Below the pieces are notes generated by a model. That model made no database searches, was not told the DNA's origin, and saw only the letters and a list, made by a program, of their open reading frames with translations. A stretch of 64,000 nt of DNA from a virus: positions 1 through 64,000 of IMG/VR virus record IMGVR_UViG_3300033148_006706; one strand, given 5' to 3'. This document shows positions 43,793 to 52,710 of this stretch, one piece after another. How positions within the stretch are numbered: the stretch's first letter is position 1; each line of letters starts with the position of its first letter. The position numbers were made by a program, and so were the translations under genes.

Positions 43793-45343
43793 ATGATTAA
43801 AATAATTCGAGTAAAGCCAAAAATAAAAGAAATCTTCTCAAACTTTGTATACAGAATGCCTGATGATCCTGAGTTGATTTTATACGATTTTTATTTCTTA
43901 ACTACTTACGGAAAAAATATAGAAACAAACATGCCCGAAGCAGATTTTGCGATAAACGAAGCGGTCGAACAGATTATTGAAAATCTTCATGCACACATGT
44001 TAAAGGCTGTAAAATATGCTCTATGCGCTGAGATTCGTCATATTTTTGATTCTACAGCAGCTGAATCATTAAAGCAATTAGTTGAAAAAAACAAGAACAT
44101 TGGAACCTTTATCAAGACATATTATAAAAAATATATCACTTTTACAGAAATAAGTAGAACACCGCTTGATTTCTTACTTGATGATAGATCGGGGGAGGCT
44201 GACAGATTAAGAAACGTTCTTTCTAAAGAGACAGATTCAAAAAGAAAAAGCTCATACAGGGCAGTTACAGAGACACAAAAAGATTTAAAGATAACAAACT
44301 CTGAACTGTCAAAAATATTTGAATACGTATTCTTAAAGCTTGTTTGGCAACCACAATTCGGAGGCCCAGCATGGGCCGATATTGCCAAAGCTTATTATAG
44401 ACTTCTAAGGGCTAAGAGGAAAAACGAAAAAATCATTGCCATTGACCATGCCTATGATTTACAGCATAACACCGATACGGTTTTTAATAAGTTGCAGATA
44501 TACTATAAAGATGGTTATAGTTGGATTAAAGATGCTTTGGATTGGAAAAGAGATGTAAAGGATATTCGATCTTTTTACAATAAAGTTTCTCCTCAATTAA
44601 GGAGAATAGTAGCCTTCATAGCATACAATGTATATGGGCTTACAATGGAGGGAGGAACTCCTCGTTCAGTTGATCAAGATAAAATCTGGACGAGGGGGCT
44701 CTGGAAGGGGGGAACCTGGACAGGAGAAATTTGGAAATATGGAATTTGGGAGAAAGGAACTTGGAAAGGCGGGACTTGGAAAGATGGAATTTGGAAAGAC
44801 GGAACTTGGGAAGATGGAATTTGGAAAGACGGAATTTGGAAAAATGGAACTTGGAAAAATGGAACTTGGAAGGGTGGAACTTGGGAAAGTGGAAGTTGGA
44901 GAAATGGAATTTGGGAAGATGGGATTTGGAAAGAAGGTGATTGGGAAAATGGAACTTGGAAAGATGGATTCTGGATGTACGGATATTGGAAAAATGGTAC
45001 CTGGAAGAGCGGAACTTGGAAAGATGGGATTTGGAAAAGTGGAACCTGGAAAAATGGAACTTGGAGATATGGAACTTGGAAAAGTGGAACTTGGAAAAAT
45101 GGAACCTGGAGGGATGGGATCTGGGAAAATGGAACTTGGGAAGATGGAACTTGGTTTAAAGGGGTTTGGAAAAATGGAACTTGGAAAAATGGAACTTGGG
45201 AAAATGGATTTTGGAAAGATGGGGTTTGGGAAGGCGGAATATGGAAGAGTGGGGAGATATGGAATCCGGAGACAGATGAATATGAATATAGTGATAGAAA
45301 TCCATACGAATGTGAATGGAGTTTAAGTTATAGAAAAGGATAA
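43793..45343 (+). CDS. GxWxx repeat protein, type B copy 2
   Basis: 516 residues, beginning MIKIIRVKPKIKEIFSNFVY. It carries the type B module in the form shared with copies 3-5 (LKQLVEKNKNIGTFIKTYYK, PLDFLLDDRSGEADRLRNVL). The linker to the stalk is EGGTPRSVDQDKIW, shared with copy 3 and nearly with copy 4, but not with copies 1 and 5. Repeats run about 44690-45260, then the cap with GEIWNPETDEYEYSDRNPYE. AAAGGT precedes the ATG. Confidence 0.85.
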   Translation: MIKIIRVKPKIKEIFSNFVYRMPDDPELILYDFYFLTTYGKNIETNMPEADFAINEAVEQIIENLHAHMLKAVKYALCAEIRHIFDSTAAESLKQLVEKNKNIGTFIKTYYKKYITFTEISRTPLDFLLDDRSGEADRLRNVLSKETDSKRKSSYRAVTETQKDLKITNSELSKIFEYVFLKLVWQPQFGGPAWADIAKAYYRLLRAKRKNEKIIAIDHAYDLQHNTDTVFNKLQIYYKDGYSWIKDALDWKRDVKDIRSFYNKVSPQLRRIVAFIAYNVYGLTMEGGTPRSVDQDKIWTRGLWKGGTWTGEIWKYGIWEKGTWKGGTWKDGIWKDGTWEDGIWKDGIWKNGTWKNGTWKGGTWESGSWRNGIWEDGIWKEGDWENGTWKDGFWMYGYWKNGTWKSGTWKDGIWKSGTWKNGTWRYGTWKSGTWKNGTWRDGIWENGTWEDGTWFKGVWKNGTWKNGTWENGFWKDGVWEGGIWKSGEIWNPETDEYEYSDRNPYECEWSLSYRKG

Positions 45344-45380
45344 TTATTATTAGAAAGTTATAAAAAGGGAAGTAATAATA

Positions 45381-47144
45381 ATGATTAAAATAGTTCGAGT
45401 AAAACCGAAAATAAAAGAAATTTTCTCAAACTTTGTATATAGGATGCCTAAAGATCCCGAGTTAATTCTGTACGATTTTTATTTTTTGACTACTTACGGG
45501 AAAGATATAGAAACAAATATGCCTGAGGCTGACTTTGCAATAAAGGAGGCTTCTGATGAAATTGTAGAATCCCTTCATACCCACATGCTAAAGGCAGTAA
45601 AATATGCCCTGTGTGCCGAGATTCGTCATATTTTTGATGCTATAGCAACCGAATCATTGAAACGATTGGTTGGGGAAAACAAGAATATAGGGGCATTTAT
45701 TAAAGTGTACTATAGAAAATATCTTGCCTTTATAGAAATAGGTAAAGTACCGCTTGACTTTTTACTCGATGATAGATCGGAGGAGGCTGGCAGATTAAGA
45801 AACGTTCTCTCTAAAGAAACTGATTTGAAAAGGAAAAGCTCATATAGAGCGATTGCAGAAACGCAAAAAGAGTTGAAGATAACAAATTCGGAACTGTCAA
45901 AAATATTTGAATATTTATTCTTAAATCTTATTTGGTATTCACAATTCGGAGGTTTTGCATGGGCCGATATTGCCGAAGCTTATTATAGACTTTTAAAGGC
46001 TAAGAGGAAAAATGAAAAAATCATTGCTATAGATCATGCCTATGATTTGCAACACAATACCGATATAGTTTTCAATAAATTACGGCTATATTACAAAGAT
46101 GGTTATAGTTGGATTAAAAGAGCACTGGATTGGAAAAAGAATGTGAAGGATATTCGATCTTTTTACAAAAAAGTTTCTCCTCAATTAAAGAGAATAGTAG
46201 CCTTCATAGCATACAATGTATACGGGCTTACAATGGAGGGGGGAACTCCTCGTTCAGTTGATCAAGATAGAATCCGGACAGGAAGATCCTGGGAGGGAGG
46301 AACCTGGACAGGGGGAATCTGGGAAAACGGGACTTGGGAAAAAGGAACCTGGGAAAACGGAACCTGGAAAAACGGAACTTGGAAACTTGGAATCTGGGAA
46401 CTTGGGACTTGGGAAAATGGAACTTGGGAGTCTGGGACTTGGGAATATGGAACCTGGAAAAATGGAGTCTGGAAAGACGGAGATTGGGAAGATGGAATTT
46501 GGAAGGGAGGAATTTGGGAATATGGAACTTGGATGAGTGGAGTCTGGAAATTTGGAACTTGGAAAGACGGAACATGGGAAAATGGGGTTTGGGAAAAAGG
46601 AATTTGGGAAAAAGGAACTTGGAAAAGTGGAGCTTGGAAGAACGGGGTTTGGAAAAATGGAACTTGGAAAGATGGAAGATGGGAAGATGGAATCTGGAAA
46701 GATGGAACTTGGGAAGACGGGGTTTGGAAAAATGGAACTTGGGAAAATGGGACTTGGGAAAATGGAATTTGGTTAGAAGGGATCTGGAAAAATGGAACTT
46801 GGAAAAACGGAACTTGGGAATATGGATTCTGGAAAAATGGGGTTTGGAAAGATGGAACTTGGGAAGATGGAACATGGGGAGAGGGGGTCTGGAAAGAAGG
46901 AATTTGGAAGGGAGGAATTTGGGAATACGGAACTTGGAATAATGGAATTTGGAAATTCGGAACCTGGAATAATGGAATTTGGAATAATGGGATTTGGGAA
47001 GATGGAGTGTGGAAAGATGGGGTTTGGAAAGATGGAGCATGGAAAGGTGGGGAAATATGGAATCCAAAGACAAATGAATATGAATATAGTAATAAAAACC
47101 CATACGAATGTGAGTGGGGTTTAAGTTATAGAAAAGAGCAATAA
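45381..47144 (+). CDS. GxWxx repeat protein, type B copy 3
   Basis: 587 residues, with about 52 repeats. It contains GTWKLGIWELGTW followed by ESGTWEYGTW, the same run of units as in type A copy 2 (28286), which points to exchange between clusters. Two internal blocks repeat the order GGIWEYGTW within the gene. The N-terminal module is close to copy 2, with scattered changes (GGFAWADIAEAYYRLLKAKR). The cap ends CEWGLSYRKEQ. Confidence 0.85.
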   Translation: MIKIVRVKPKIKEIFSNFVYRMPKDPELILYDFYFLTTYGKDIETNMPEADFAIKEASDEIVESLHTHMLKAVKYALCAEIRHIFDAIATESLKRLVGENKNIGAFIKVYYRKYLAFIEIGKVPLDFLLDDRSEEAGRLRNVLSKETDLKRKSSYRAIAETQKELKITNSELSKIFEYLFLNLIWYSQFGGFAWADIAEAYYRLLKAKRKNEKIIAIDHAYDLQHNTDIVFNKLRLYYKDGYSWIKRALDWKKNVKDIRSFYKKVSPQLKRIVAFIAYNVYGLTMEGGTPRSVDQDRIRTGRSWEGGTWTGGIWENGTWEKGTWENGTWKNGTWKLGIWELGTWENGTWESGTWEYGTWKNGVWKDGDWEDGIWKGGIWEYGTWMSGVWKFGTWKDGTWENGVWEKGIWEKGTWKSGAWKNGVWKNGTWKDGRWEDGIWKDGTWEDGVWKNGTWENGTWENGIWLEGIWKNGTWKNGTWEYGFWKNGVWKDGTWEDGTWGEGVWKEGIWKGGIWEYGTWNNGIWKFGTWNNGIWNNGIWEDGVWKDGVWKDGAWKGGEIWNPKTNEYEYSNKNPYECEWGLSYRKEQ

Positions 47145-47162
47145 AATAAGGAGCTATCAGCA

Positions 47163-48953
47163 ATGATTAAAATAATTCAAGTAAAATCAAAAATGAAAGA
47201 AATTTTCTCAAATTTTGTATACAGGATGCCCAAAGATCCTGAGTTAATTTTGTACGATTTTTATTTCTTGACTACTTACGGGAACGATATAGAAACAAAT
47301 ATGCCTGAGGCTGATTTTGCAATAAAAGAGGCTTCTGATGAAATTGTTGAAAATCTTCATGCACACATGCTAAAGGCAGTAAAATATGCCCTGTGTGCCG
47401 AGATTCGTCATATTTTTGATGCTACAGCAATTGAATCATTAAAACAATTGGTTGAGAAAAACAAGAACATTGGGGCTTTTATTAAAATGTACTATAAAAA
47501 ATATCTCACCTTTACAGATGTAGGTAAGGCCCCACTTGATTTTTTACTTGATGATAGATCGGGCGAGGCTGACAGATTAAGAAATGTTCTCTCTAAAGAA
47601 ACCGATTTAAGAAGAAAATGCTCATACAGAGCAGTTACAGAGACACAAAAAGAGTTGAGGATAACAAACTCTGAACTGTCAAAAATATTTGAATACCTAT
47701 TTTTGAATCTTGTCTGGCAATCACAATTCGGTGGTTCAGCATGGGCTGATATTGCCAAATCTTATTATATGCTTTTAAAAGCCAAGAGGAAAAATGAAAA
47801 AATCATCGCTATTGATCATGCTTACGATTTGCAACATAATACCGATACGGTTTTCAATAAATTACAGTTATATTATAAAGACGGTTATAGTTGGATTAGA
47901 AATGCTTTAGATTGGAAAAGGGATGTAGATGATATTCGTTCTTTTTATGAAAAAGTTTCCCCCCAGCTAAGGAGAATAGTGGCATTTATAGCATACAATG
48001 TATATGGGATTACGATGGAGGGGTGGCTTTCCCATTCAGTTGATCAAGATAAAATTTGGACAGGGGGGTCCTGGAAAGGAGGAACTTGGACAGGAGGGAC
48101 TTGGGAAAATGGGACATGGGAAAAAGGAATTTGGGAAAACGGTATTTGGGCGGGTGGAACTTGGGTAAGTGGGGCCTGGAAAGATGGAGTTTGGGAAAGT
48201 GGAACTTGGAAATTCGGAACTTGGACGGATGGGACTTGGGAAAATGGAACTTGGGAAAATGGGATTTGGGAATATGGAACTTGGAAAGATGGAACTTGGA
48301 TATATGGAATTTGGAAAAACGGAACTTGGTTATTTGGAACTTGGTATGACGGGATTTGGAAAAAGGGGGTCTGGATATATGGAACTTGGAAAAATGGAAC
48401 TTGGGAAGATGGAACTTGGAAAAATGGAACCTGGAAAGATGGAACTTGGAGAAATGGAGTCTGGAAAGATGGAACCTGGAAAAATGGAGTCTGGGAACTT
48501 GGAACCTGGAAAGATGGAGTTTGGGAAAGTGGAATTTGGAAATATGGAACTTGGAAGCTTGGAATCTGGGAACTTGGGACTTGGGAAAATGGAATTTGGG
48601 AAGATGGGGATTGGGAAGATGGAACCTGGAAAAATGGAATTTGGAAAGGTGGGGATTGGGAAGATGGAACCTGGAAAGACGGGATCTGGGAACTTGGAAC
48701 TTGGAAAGATGGAGTTTGGAAAAGTGGAACTTGGGAGGATGGAGTTTGGAAAAGTGGAACTTGGGAAAATGGAGCCTGGACAATGGGGACTTGGGAAGAT
48801 GGGATCTGGGAAAATGGAACTTGGAAAGAAGGAACCTGGAAAGACGGGATATGGAAAGGTGGGGGGATATGGAATCCAGAAACAAAAGAATATGAATATA
48901 GTAATAAAAACCCATACGAGTGTGAGTGGAGTTTAAGCTATAGAAAGAGATAA
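47163..48953 (+). CDS. GxWxx repeat protein, type B copy 4 (longest)
   Basis: 596 residues and about 54 repeats, the longest stalk in the family. Shares the KLGIWELGTW block with copy 3 and with type A copy 2. It has several EDGDWEDGTW and KGGDWEDGTW units not common elsewhere. The linker reads EGWLSHSVDQDKIW, a variant of that in copies 2 and 3. Begins MIKIIQVKSKMKEIFSNFVY; AAGGAG precedes the ATG. Confidence 0.85.
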   Translation: MIKIIQVKSKMKEIFSNFVYRMPKDPELILYDFYFLTTYGNDIETNMPEADFAIKEASDEIVENLHAHMLKAVKYALCAEIRHIFDATAIESLKQLVEKNKNIGAFIKMYYKKYLTFTDVGKAPLDFLLDDRSGEADRLRNVLSKETDLRRKCSYRAVTETQKELRITNSELSKIFEYLFLNLVWQSQFGGSAWADIAKSYYMLLKAKRKNEKIIAIDHAYDLQHNTDTVFNKLQLYYKDGYSWIRNALDWKRDVDDIRSFYEKVSPQLRRIVAFIAYNVYGITMEGWLSHSVDQDKIWTGGSWKGGTWTGGTWENGTWEKGIWENGIWAGGTWVSGAWKDGVWESGTWKFGTWTDGTWENGTWENGIWEYGTWKDGTWIYGIWKNGTWLFGTWYDGIWKKGVWIYGTWKNGTWEDGTWKNGTWKDGTWRNGVWKDGTWKNGVWELGTWKDGVWESGIWKYGTWKLGIWELGTWENGIWEDGDWEDGTWKNGIWKGGDWEDGTWKDGIWELGTWKDGVWKSGTWEDGVWKSGTWENGAWTMGTWEDGIWENGTWKEGTWKDGIWKGGGIWNPETKEYEYSNKNPYECEWSLSYRKR

Positions 48954-48991
48954 CAAAATAATAAAATTATAGAAAAAAGGGGTTGCCAGCA

Positions 48992-50425
48992 ATGATTAAA
49001 ATAATTCGAGTAAAACCAAAAATAAAAGAAATTTTCTCAAATTTTGTATACAGGATGCCTGATGATCCTGAGTTAATTCTGTATGATTTCTATTTCTTGA
49101 CTACTTATGGGAAAGATATAGAAACAAACATGCCTGAGGCTGATTTTGCGATAAACGAAGCGGTCGAACAGATTATTGAAAATCTTCATACCCACATGTT
49201 GAAGGCAGTAAAATATGCCTTGTGTGCCGAGATTCGTCATATTTTTGATGCTACAGCAACCGAATCATTAAAACAATTAGTTGAAAAAAATAAGAACATT
49301 AGAACCTTTATCAAGACATATTATAAAAAATATATCACTTTTACAGAAATAAGTAGAACACCGCTTGACTTTTTACTCGATGATAGATCGGGCGGGGCTG
49401 ATAGATTAAGAAACGTTCTTTCTAAAGAAACAGATTCAAAAAGAAAAAGCTCATACAGGGCAATTACAGAGACACAAAAAGAGTTAAAGATAACAAACTT
49501 GGAACTGTCAAAAATATTTGAATACCTATTTTTGAATCTTGTCTGGCAATCACAATTCGGTGGTTCAGCATGGGCTGATATTGCTAAATCTTATTACATG
49601 CTTTTAAAAGCCAAAAGGAAAAATGAAAAAATCATTGCCATTGATCATGCCTATGATTTGCAGCATAATACTGATACGGTTTTTAATAAGTTGCAGATAT
49701 ACTATAAAGATGGTTATAGTTGGATTAGAGATGCTTTGGATTGGAAAAGGGATGTAGAAGATATTCGATTTTTTTACAATAAAGTATCGCCTCAACTACG
49801 GAGAATAGTAGCTTTTATAGCGTACAATGTATATGGGATTACGATGGAGGATAAACTTTATCAACATGGAGTTTGGACAGGGGGAGCTTGGAAAGGTGGA
49901 ATTTGGACAGGAGGGACTTGGAAAAAAGGTACTTGGATATATGGAACATGGGAAAATGGTATTTGGGAAGACGGAACTTGGGAAAGTGGAACTTGGAAAA
50001 ACGGAACTTGGAAAAACGGAACTTGGAAATTCGGAACTTGGGTAGACGGAACTTGGAAAAGAGGTACTTGGGAAAACGGGGTTTGGCAAAATGGAACATG
50101 GAAAGATGGAACTTGGATATATGGAATTTGGAAAAGTGGAATTTGGAAAAATGGATTCTGGGAGGACGGAATTTGGGAACTTGGAACTTGGGAAAATGGA
50201 GATTGGAAGAACGGAACTTGGAGGGATGGGATTTGGAAAGATGGAATTTGGAAAAATGGAATATGGCAAAATGGAACCTGGGAAAAAGGAGTTTGGAAAG
50301 ATGGAGTTTGGAAAGATGGAATTTGGAAAAACGGCAAAATATGGAACTCAGAGACAAGAGAATATGAATATAGTAATAAAAACCCATACGAGTGTGAGTG
50401 GAGTTTAAGTTATGGTAAAAAATAA
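48992..50425 (+). CDS. GxWxx repeat protein, type B copy 5
   Basis: 477 residues from ATG 48992 (an upstream TTG is in frame). The N-terminal half is almost identical to copy 2 (NIRTFIKTYYKKYITFTEIS), its middle to copy 4 (NLVWQSQFGGSAWADIAKSY), and its linker EDKLYQHGVWTGG to copy 1, so it appears to be a mosaic. About 31 repeats follow, then a cap with NGKIWNSETREYEYSNKNPY. Last member of the family; the phosphatase gene follows. Confidence 0.85.
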   Translation: MIKIIRVKPKIKEIFSNFVYRMPDDPELILYDFYFLTTYGKDIETNMPEADFAINEAVEQIIENLHTHMLKAVKYALCAEIRHIFDATATESLKQLVEKNKNIRTFIKTYYKKYITFTEISRTPLDFLLDDRSGGADRLRNVLSKETDSKRKSSYRAITETQKELKITNLELSKIFEYLFLNLVWQSQFGGSAWADIAKSYYMLLKAKRKNEKIIAIDHAYDLQHNTDTVFNKLQIYYKDGYSWIRDALDWKRDVEDIRFFYNKVSPQLRRIVAFIAYNVYGITMEDKLYQHGVWTGGAWKGGIWTGGTWKKGTWIYGTWENGIWEDGTWESGTWKNGTWKNGTWKFGTWVDGTWKRGTWENGVWQNGTWKDGTWIYGIWKSGIWKNGFWEDGIWELGTWENGDWKNGTWRDGIWKDGIWKNGIWQNGTWEKGVWKDGVWKDGIWKNGKIWNSETREYEYSNKNPYECEWSLSYGKK

Positions 50426-50474
50426 ACTATTTAAATTTAATATTAAAAAATTATTTGATTAAAAGGTAAAAAAG

Positions 50475-51818
50475 GTGATAAGATTATACTCTCCGGTAAA
50501 ATTAAATAAAATTAAACTTCAAAAACTACCTTCAAACTTATATTTTTCTTCTAAACCTCATGTTCTTGATATTGAAGACTTTATAGAAACTCTCAAAAAA
50601 TACAATATTTTTGATGTTGTTGTCCTTATGACACGAGAAGAAATAACAGATTATTATTTCTATAATTTATTTTCTTTTTATGAAAAAAATAATATAAACT
50701 TTATTCATTATCCAATCGAAGATTTGGGAATACCAAAGAGCTTAAAAAGTTTTGATCTAGTTATACATAGAATAATCGATCTGTTAAATAAAGGTAGAAA
50801 TGTTATAATTCATTGTAGTGGAGGAGTAGGAAGAAGCGGTCTAGTAATTGTTGGGGTATTAATGAATATACTTAAAAAACCCCCTAATGTTATTCTAGAT
50901 GTAATAAGAGATCAAAAATTTATTGTAGAGACTAGAGAACAAGAAATCTTTTTATCTAATTATTATAAAATGATAAAGGCATCAACTGAACAGTTTAAAG
51001 AACAAGAAGATTCAGAGGTTGTTGATCTTAAAAAAGAAATACTTCAAATTGAACAAGATATAATTAAACTTAGGGCACAACAGCTTGAAACTGACGATCC
51101 CGACGAGATAGAAGATATTAAACGACAAATTGATGATTTGAACCAACAAAAACAAGATATAAGCGATAAAATAGTAGATATTAAAGAAAGATTATACAAT
51201 AAAAAATTGAAAAAATTAAAGGAAGAAATTTCTCTTTTACAAGAAGCTAGAATGATTCCTACATTCCCTGGACATGAAATACAAGGGGACGTCTATGATA
51301 TATGGCAAAATTATAAAAAAGCTATGGAAAAACGCAGACCGGATAGCTATTTGGAATATGACAAATTTGAATATTATCTGGAAACCTCCGCTTCTGTATA
51401 TAAATATAAGAATAGTTATGTAATTGGACAATATGATGGAAATTTGTTTATTCCAACTCATTTTTCACCTGCCGGGTTAAAGGAAGGTATTGATATAATT
51501 AAATCGATGAAAAAATATGATAACATTGTATTTATAGTTACTAAAGATCTAAAAGATATGTTAAATAAGATGGGGTTTAAGACTCTTCCTGTTACGATAA
51601 TAAGACAATTCAGAGGGGTGGATGTTGAAAAGTCGATAGTCTATTCTAATATATTTTACATAGCTGTTGAGAGAATATGGATGCAATTATTAAGATTGAT
51701 ACAATTTGTAAAAGCTAAATTTAGAAAAGTTACTTTTAATTTAGTAAATAAATTTAAAGATCGATTTGATTTTGAAGACGATTTTATTATTGATGAAAAA
51801 ACATTGTATGATGATTAA
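50475..51818 (+). CDS. Dual-specificity/tyrosine phosphatase with coiled-coil and C-terminal domain
   Basis: 447 residues, GTG start with AAGG upstream. Residues about 20-165 form a cysteine phosphatase domain with the full P-loop HCSGGVGRSG (nucleophile C114, R120), and an upstream Asp in IEDLGIP may act as the general acid. Then comes a coiled coil (about 180-260), and a C-terminal part with YVIGQYDGNLFIPTHFSP and a final hydrophobic helix (RIWMQLLRLIQFVKAKF). The substrate is unknown: protein phosphate or an RNA/nucleotide phosphate are both possible. Unusual position between repeat proteins and virion genes. Confidence 0.85.
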   Translation: MIRLYSPVKLNKIKLQKLPSNLYFSSKPHVLDIEDFIETLKKYNIFDVVVLMTREEITDYYFYNLFSFYEKNNINFIHYPIEDLGIPKSLKSFDLVIHRIIDLLNKGRNVIIHCSGGVGRSGLVIVGVLMNILKKPPNVILDVIRDQKFIVETREQEIFLSNYYKMIKASTEQFKEQEDSEVVDLKKEILQIEQDIIKLRAQQLETDDPDEIEDIKRQIDDLNQQKQDISDKIVDIKERLYNKKLKKLKEEISLLQEARMIPTFPGHEIQGDVYDIWQNYKKAMEKRRPDSYLEYDKFEYYLETSASVYKYKNSYVIGQYDGNLFIPTHFSPAGLKEGIDIIKSMKKYDNIVFIVTKDLKDMLNKMGFKTLPVTIIRQFRGVDVEKSIVYSNIFYIAVERIWMQLLRLIQFVKAKFRKVTFNLVNKFKDRFDFEDDFIIDEKTLYDD

Positions 51819-51843
51819 AAAAAACAAATATTCAGAATAGAAT

Positions 51844-51856
51844 TACTAATATAACG
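51844..51856 (+). promoter_or_regulatory. Late-promoter motif
   Basis: TACTAATATAACG, 25 bases before ATG 51882. Confidence 0.55.
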
Positions 51857-51881
51857 GATAAGTAAAAAGAGGGAGATACAA

Positions 51882-52391
51882 ATGGCTGATGTGAAAAAAA
51901 TCATACAAGACATAGAAAGTAAAGACCTTAGTAGTACAAATAAACAACAAGCTGCTTTTGCTGAAATGATAAAAGGATTAGCTTTTAGTGATGATCCTCT
52001 CGCAAACAAATTTATGAAAAAAGTGGATAAAGCAATTACTAAAATTGCTAAAGATGTATTAAGTAAAGAGGAATCCTTTAGTAAATTTATTACTATTTCA
52101 AAAAGCGTTCATATTCCAGAATCCAATATTATTCTTACCAAAGGAGATAAAATCAGAATTATAGAACAGGATAAATGGATTCAAAAAGCTGTAAAGCACC
52201 CTGGAGCGTTATCTAAAGCCCTTGGTATACCGGAAGAGGAAAATATACCAGCAGCATTACTCAATGCGATTATTAATGCAGAAACCGGAGAGACTATATC
52301 AAATCCAACAAAGGTGGGCAAGTCTAGTATCAAAGTAACTACTGAACTTAAAAGAATGGCTAACTTAGCACGTACCTTAAAAGGGATATAA
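51882..52391 (+). CDS. Protein with central GDKI module
   Basis: 169 residues. A helical N-terminus (MADVKKIIQDIESKDLSSTN) leads to ISKSVHIPESNIILTKGDKI at about 72-91, the shared module. The C-terminus HPGALSKALGIPEEENIPAA is a short motif I associate with small phage structural-region proteins, where G-A-L and L-G-I-P spacing is kept. GGGAGA precedes the ATG. Late promoter directly upstream. Probably virion- or assembly-related. Confidence 0.6.
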   Translation: MADVKKIIQDIESKDLSSTNKQQAAFAEMIKGLAFSDDPLANKFMKKVDKAITKIAKDVLSKEESFSKFITISKSVHIPESNIILTKGDKIRIIEQDKWIQKAVKHPGALSKALGIPEEENIPAALLNAIINAETGETISNPTKVGKSSIKVTTELKRMANLARTLKGI

Positions 52392-52395
52392 CTTA

Positions 52396-52698
52396 ATGAA
52401 ACAAATTAAAAAAATTTTTCTTTTTATTAAGAAATACTGGTTTGTAGTTGCAACTGTTAGTGGCGTAATAATATTTTTTCTTATTAAATTATTTGCTAAT
52501 ACTTCTGTAAAAAAGAACGAAATAAAGCAAAAAATAGAAGTTATTAAAAAGTCTAATAATGAAACAATTAAAGAAGTAGAAAAAGAAATAAAACAAATGG
52601 ATGAGGAAATAGAACAGATAAAAAAGAATAGACGGGAGGTTATTAAAAATAAAAAAGAGCGAGATAAAAAAGCAAAAAAATATTTTAAGGGAATTTAA
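52396..52698 (+). CDS. Small membrane protein with coiled coil, possible inner-membrane spanin
   Basis: 100 residues. Basic N-terminus, one transmembrane helix at about 14-34 (YWFVVATVSGVIIFFLIKLF), then a Lys/Glu coiled coil to the end. This is the layout of i-spanin (Rz-like) proteins. The next gene encodes a secreted protein, as an o-spanin partner would be. No holin or endolysin is adjacent, so the assignment is tentative; other roles for a membrane-anchored coil are possible. Confidence 0.5.
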   Translation: MKQIKKIFLFIKKYWFVVATVSGVIIFFLIKLFANTSVKKNEIKQKIEVIKKSNNETIKEVEKEIKQMDEEIEQIKKNRREVIKNKKERDKKAKKYFKGI

Positions 52699-52710
52699 AA
52701 CAAGAATATT

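Larger units (their letters stand above)
43140..50345 (+). repeat. 15-bp coding repeats, cluster B
   Basis: Five arrays at about 43140-43690, 44690-45260, 46275-47060, 48055-48870 and 49872-50345, encoding GxWxx pentapeptides like those of cluster A. Array length differs widely between copies, and some runs of units are nearly identical between copies and between clusters. Confidence 0.95.

Noticed and set aside
26563-50408. Many long frames in other phases and on the - strand across the repeat arrays (for example 46228-47163 on -)
   Set aside because: The 15-bp unit keeps all frames open without coding need. These frames give low-complexity sequence such as NLEKW or FHLSKFR, have no ribosome sites and overlap the well-supported GxWxx genes.
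26415-50425. Diversity-generating retroelement as the source of variation in the repeat proteins
   Set aside because: No reverse transcriptase gene or template/variable repeat pair is visible in the window; differences look like recombination and unit gain or loss.
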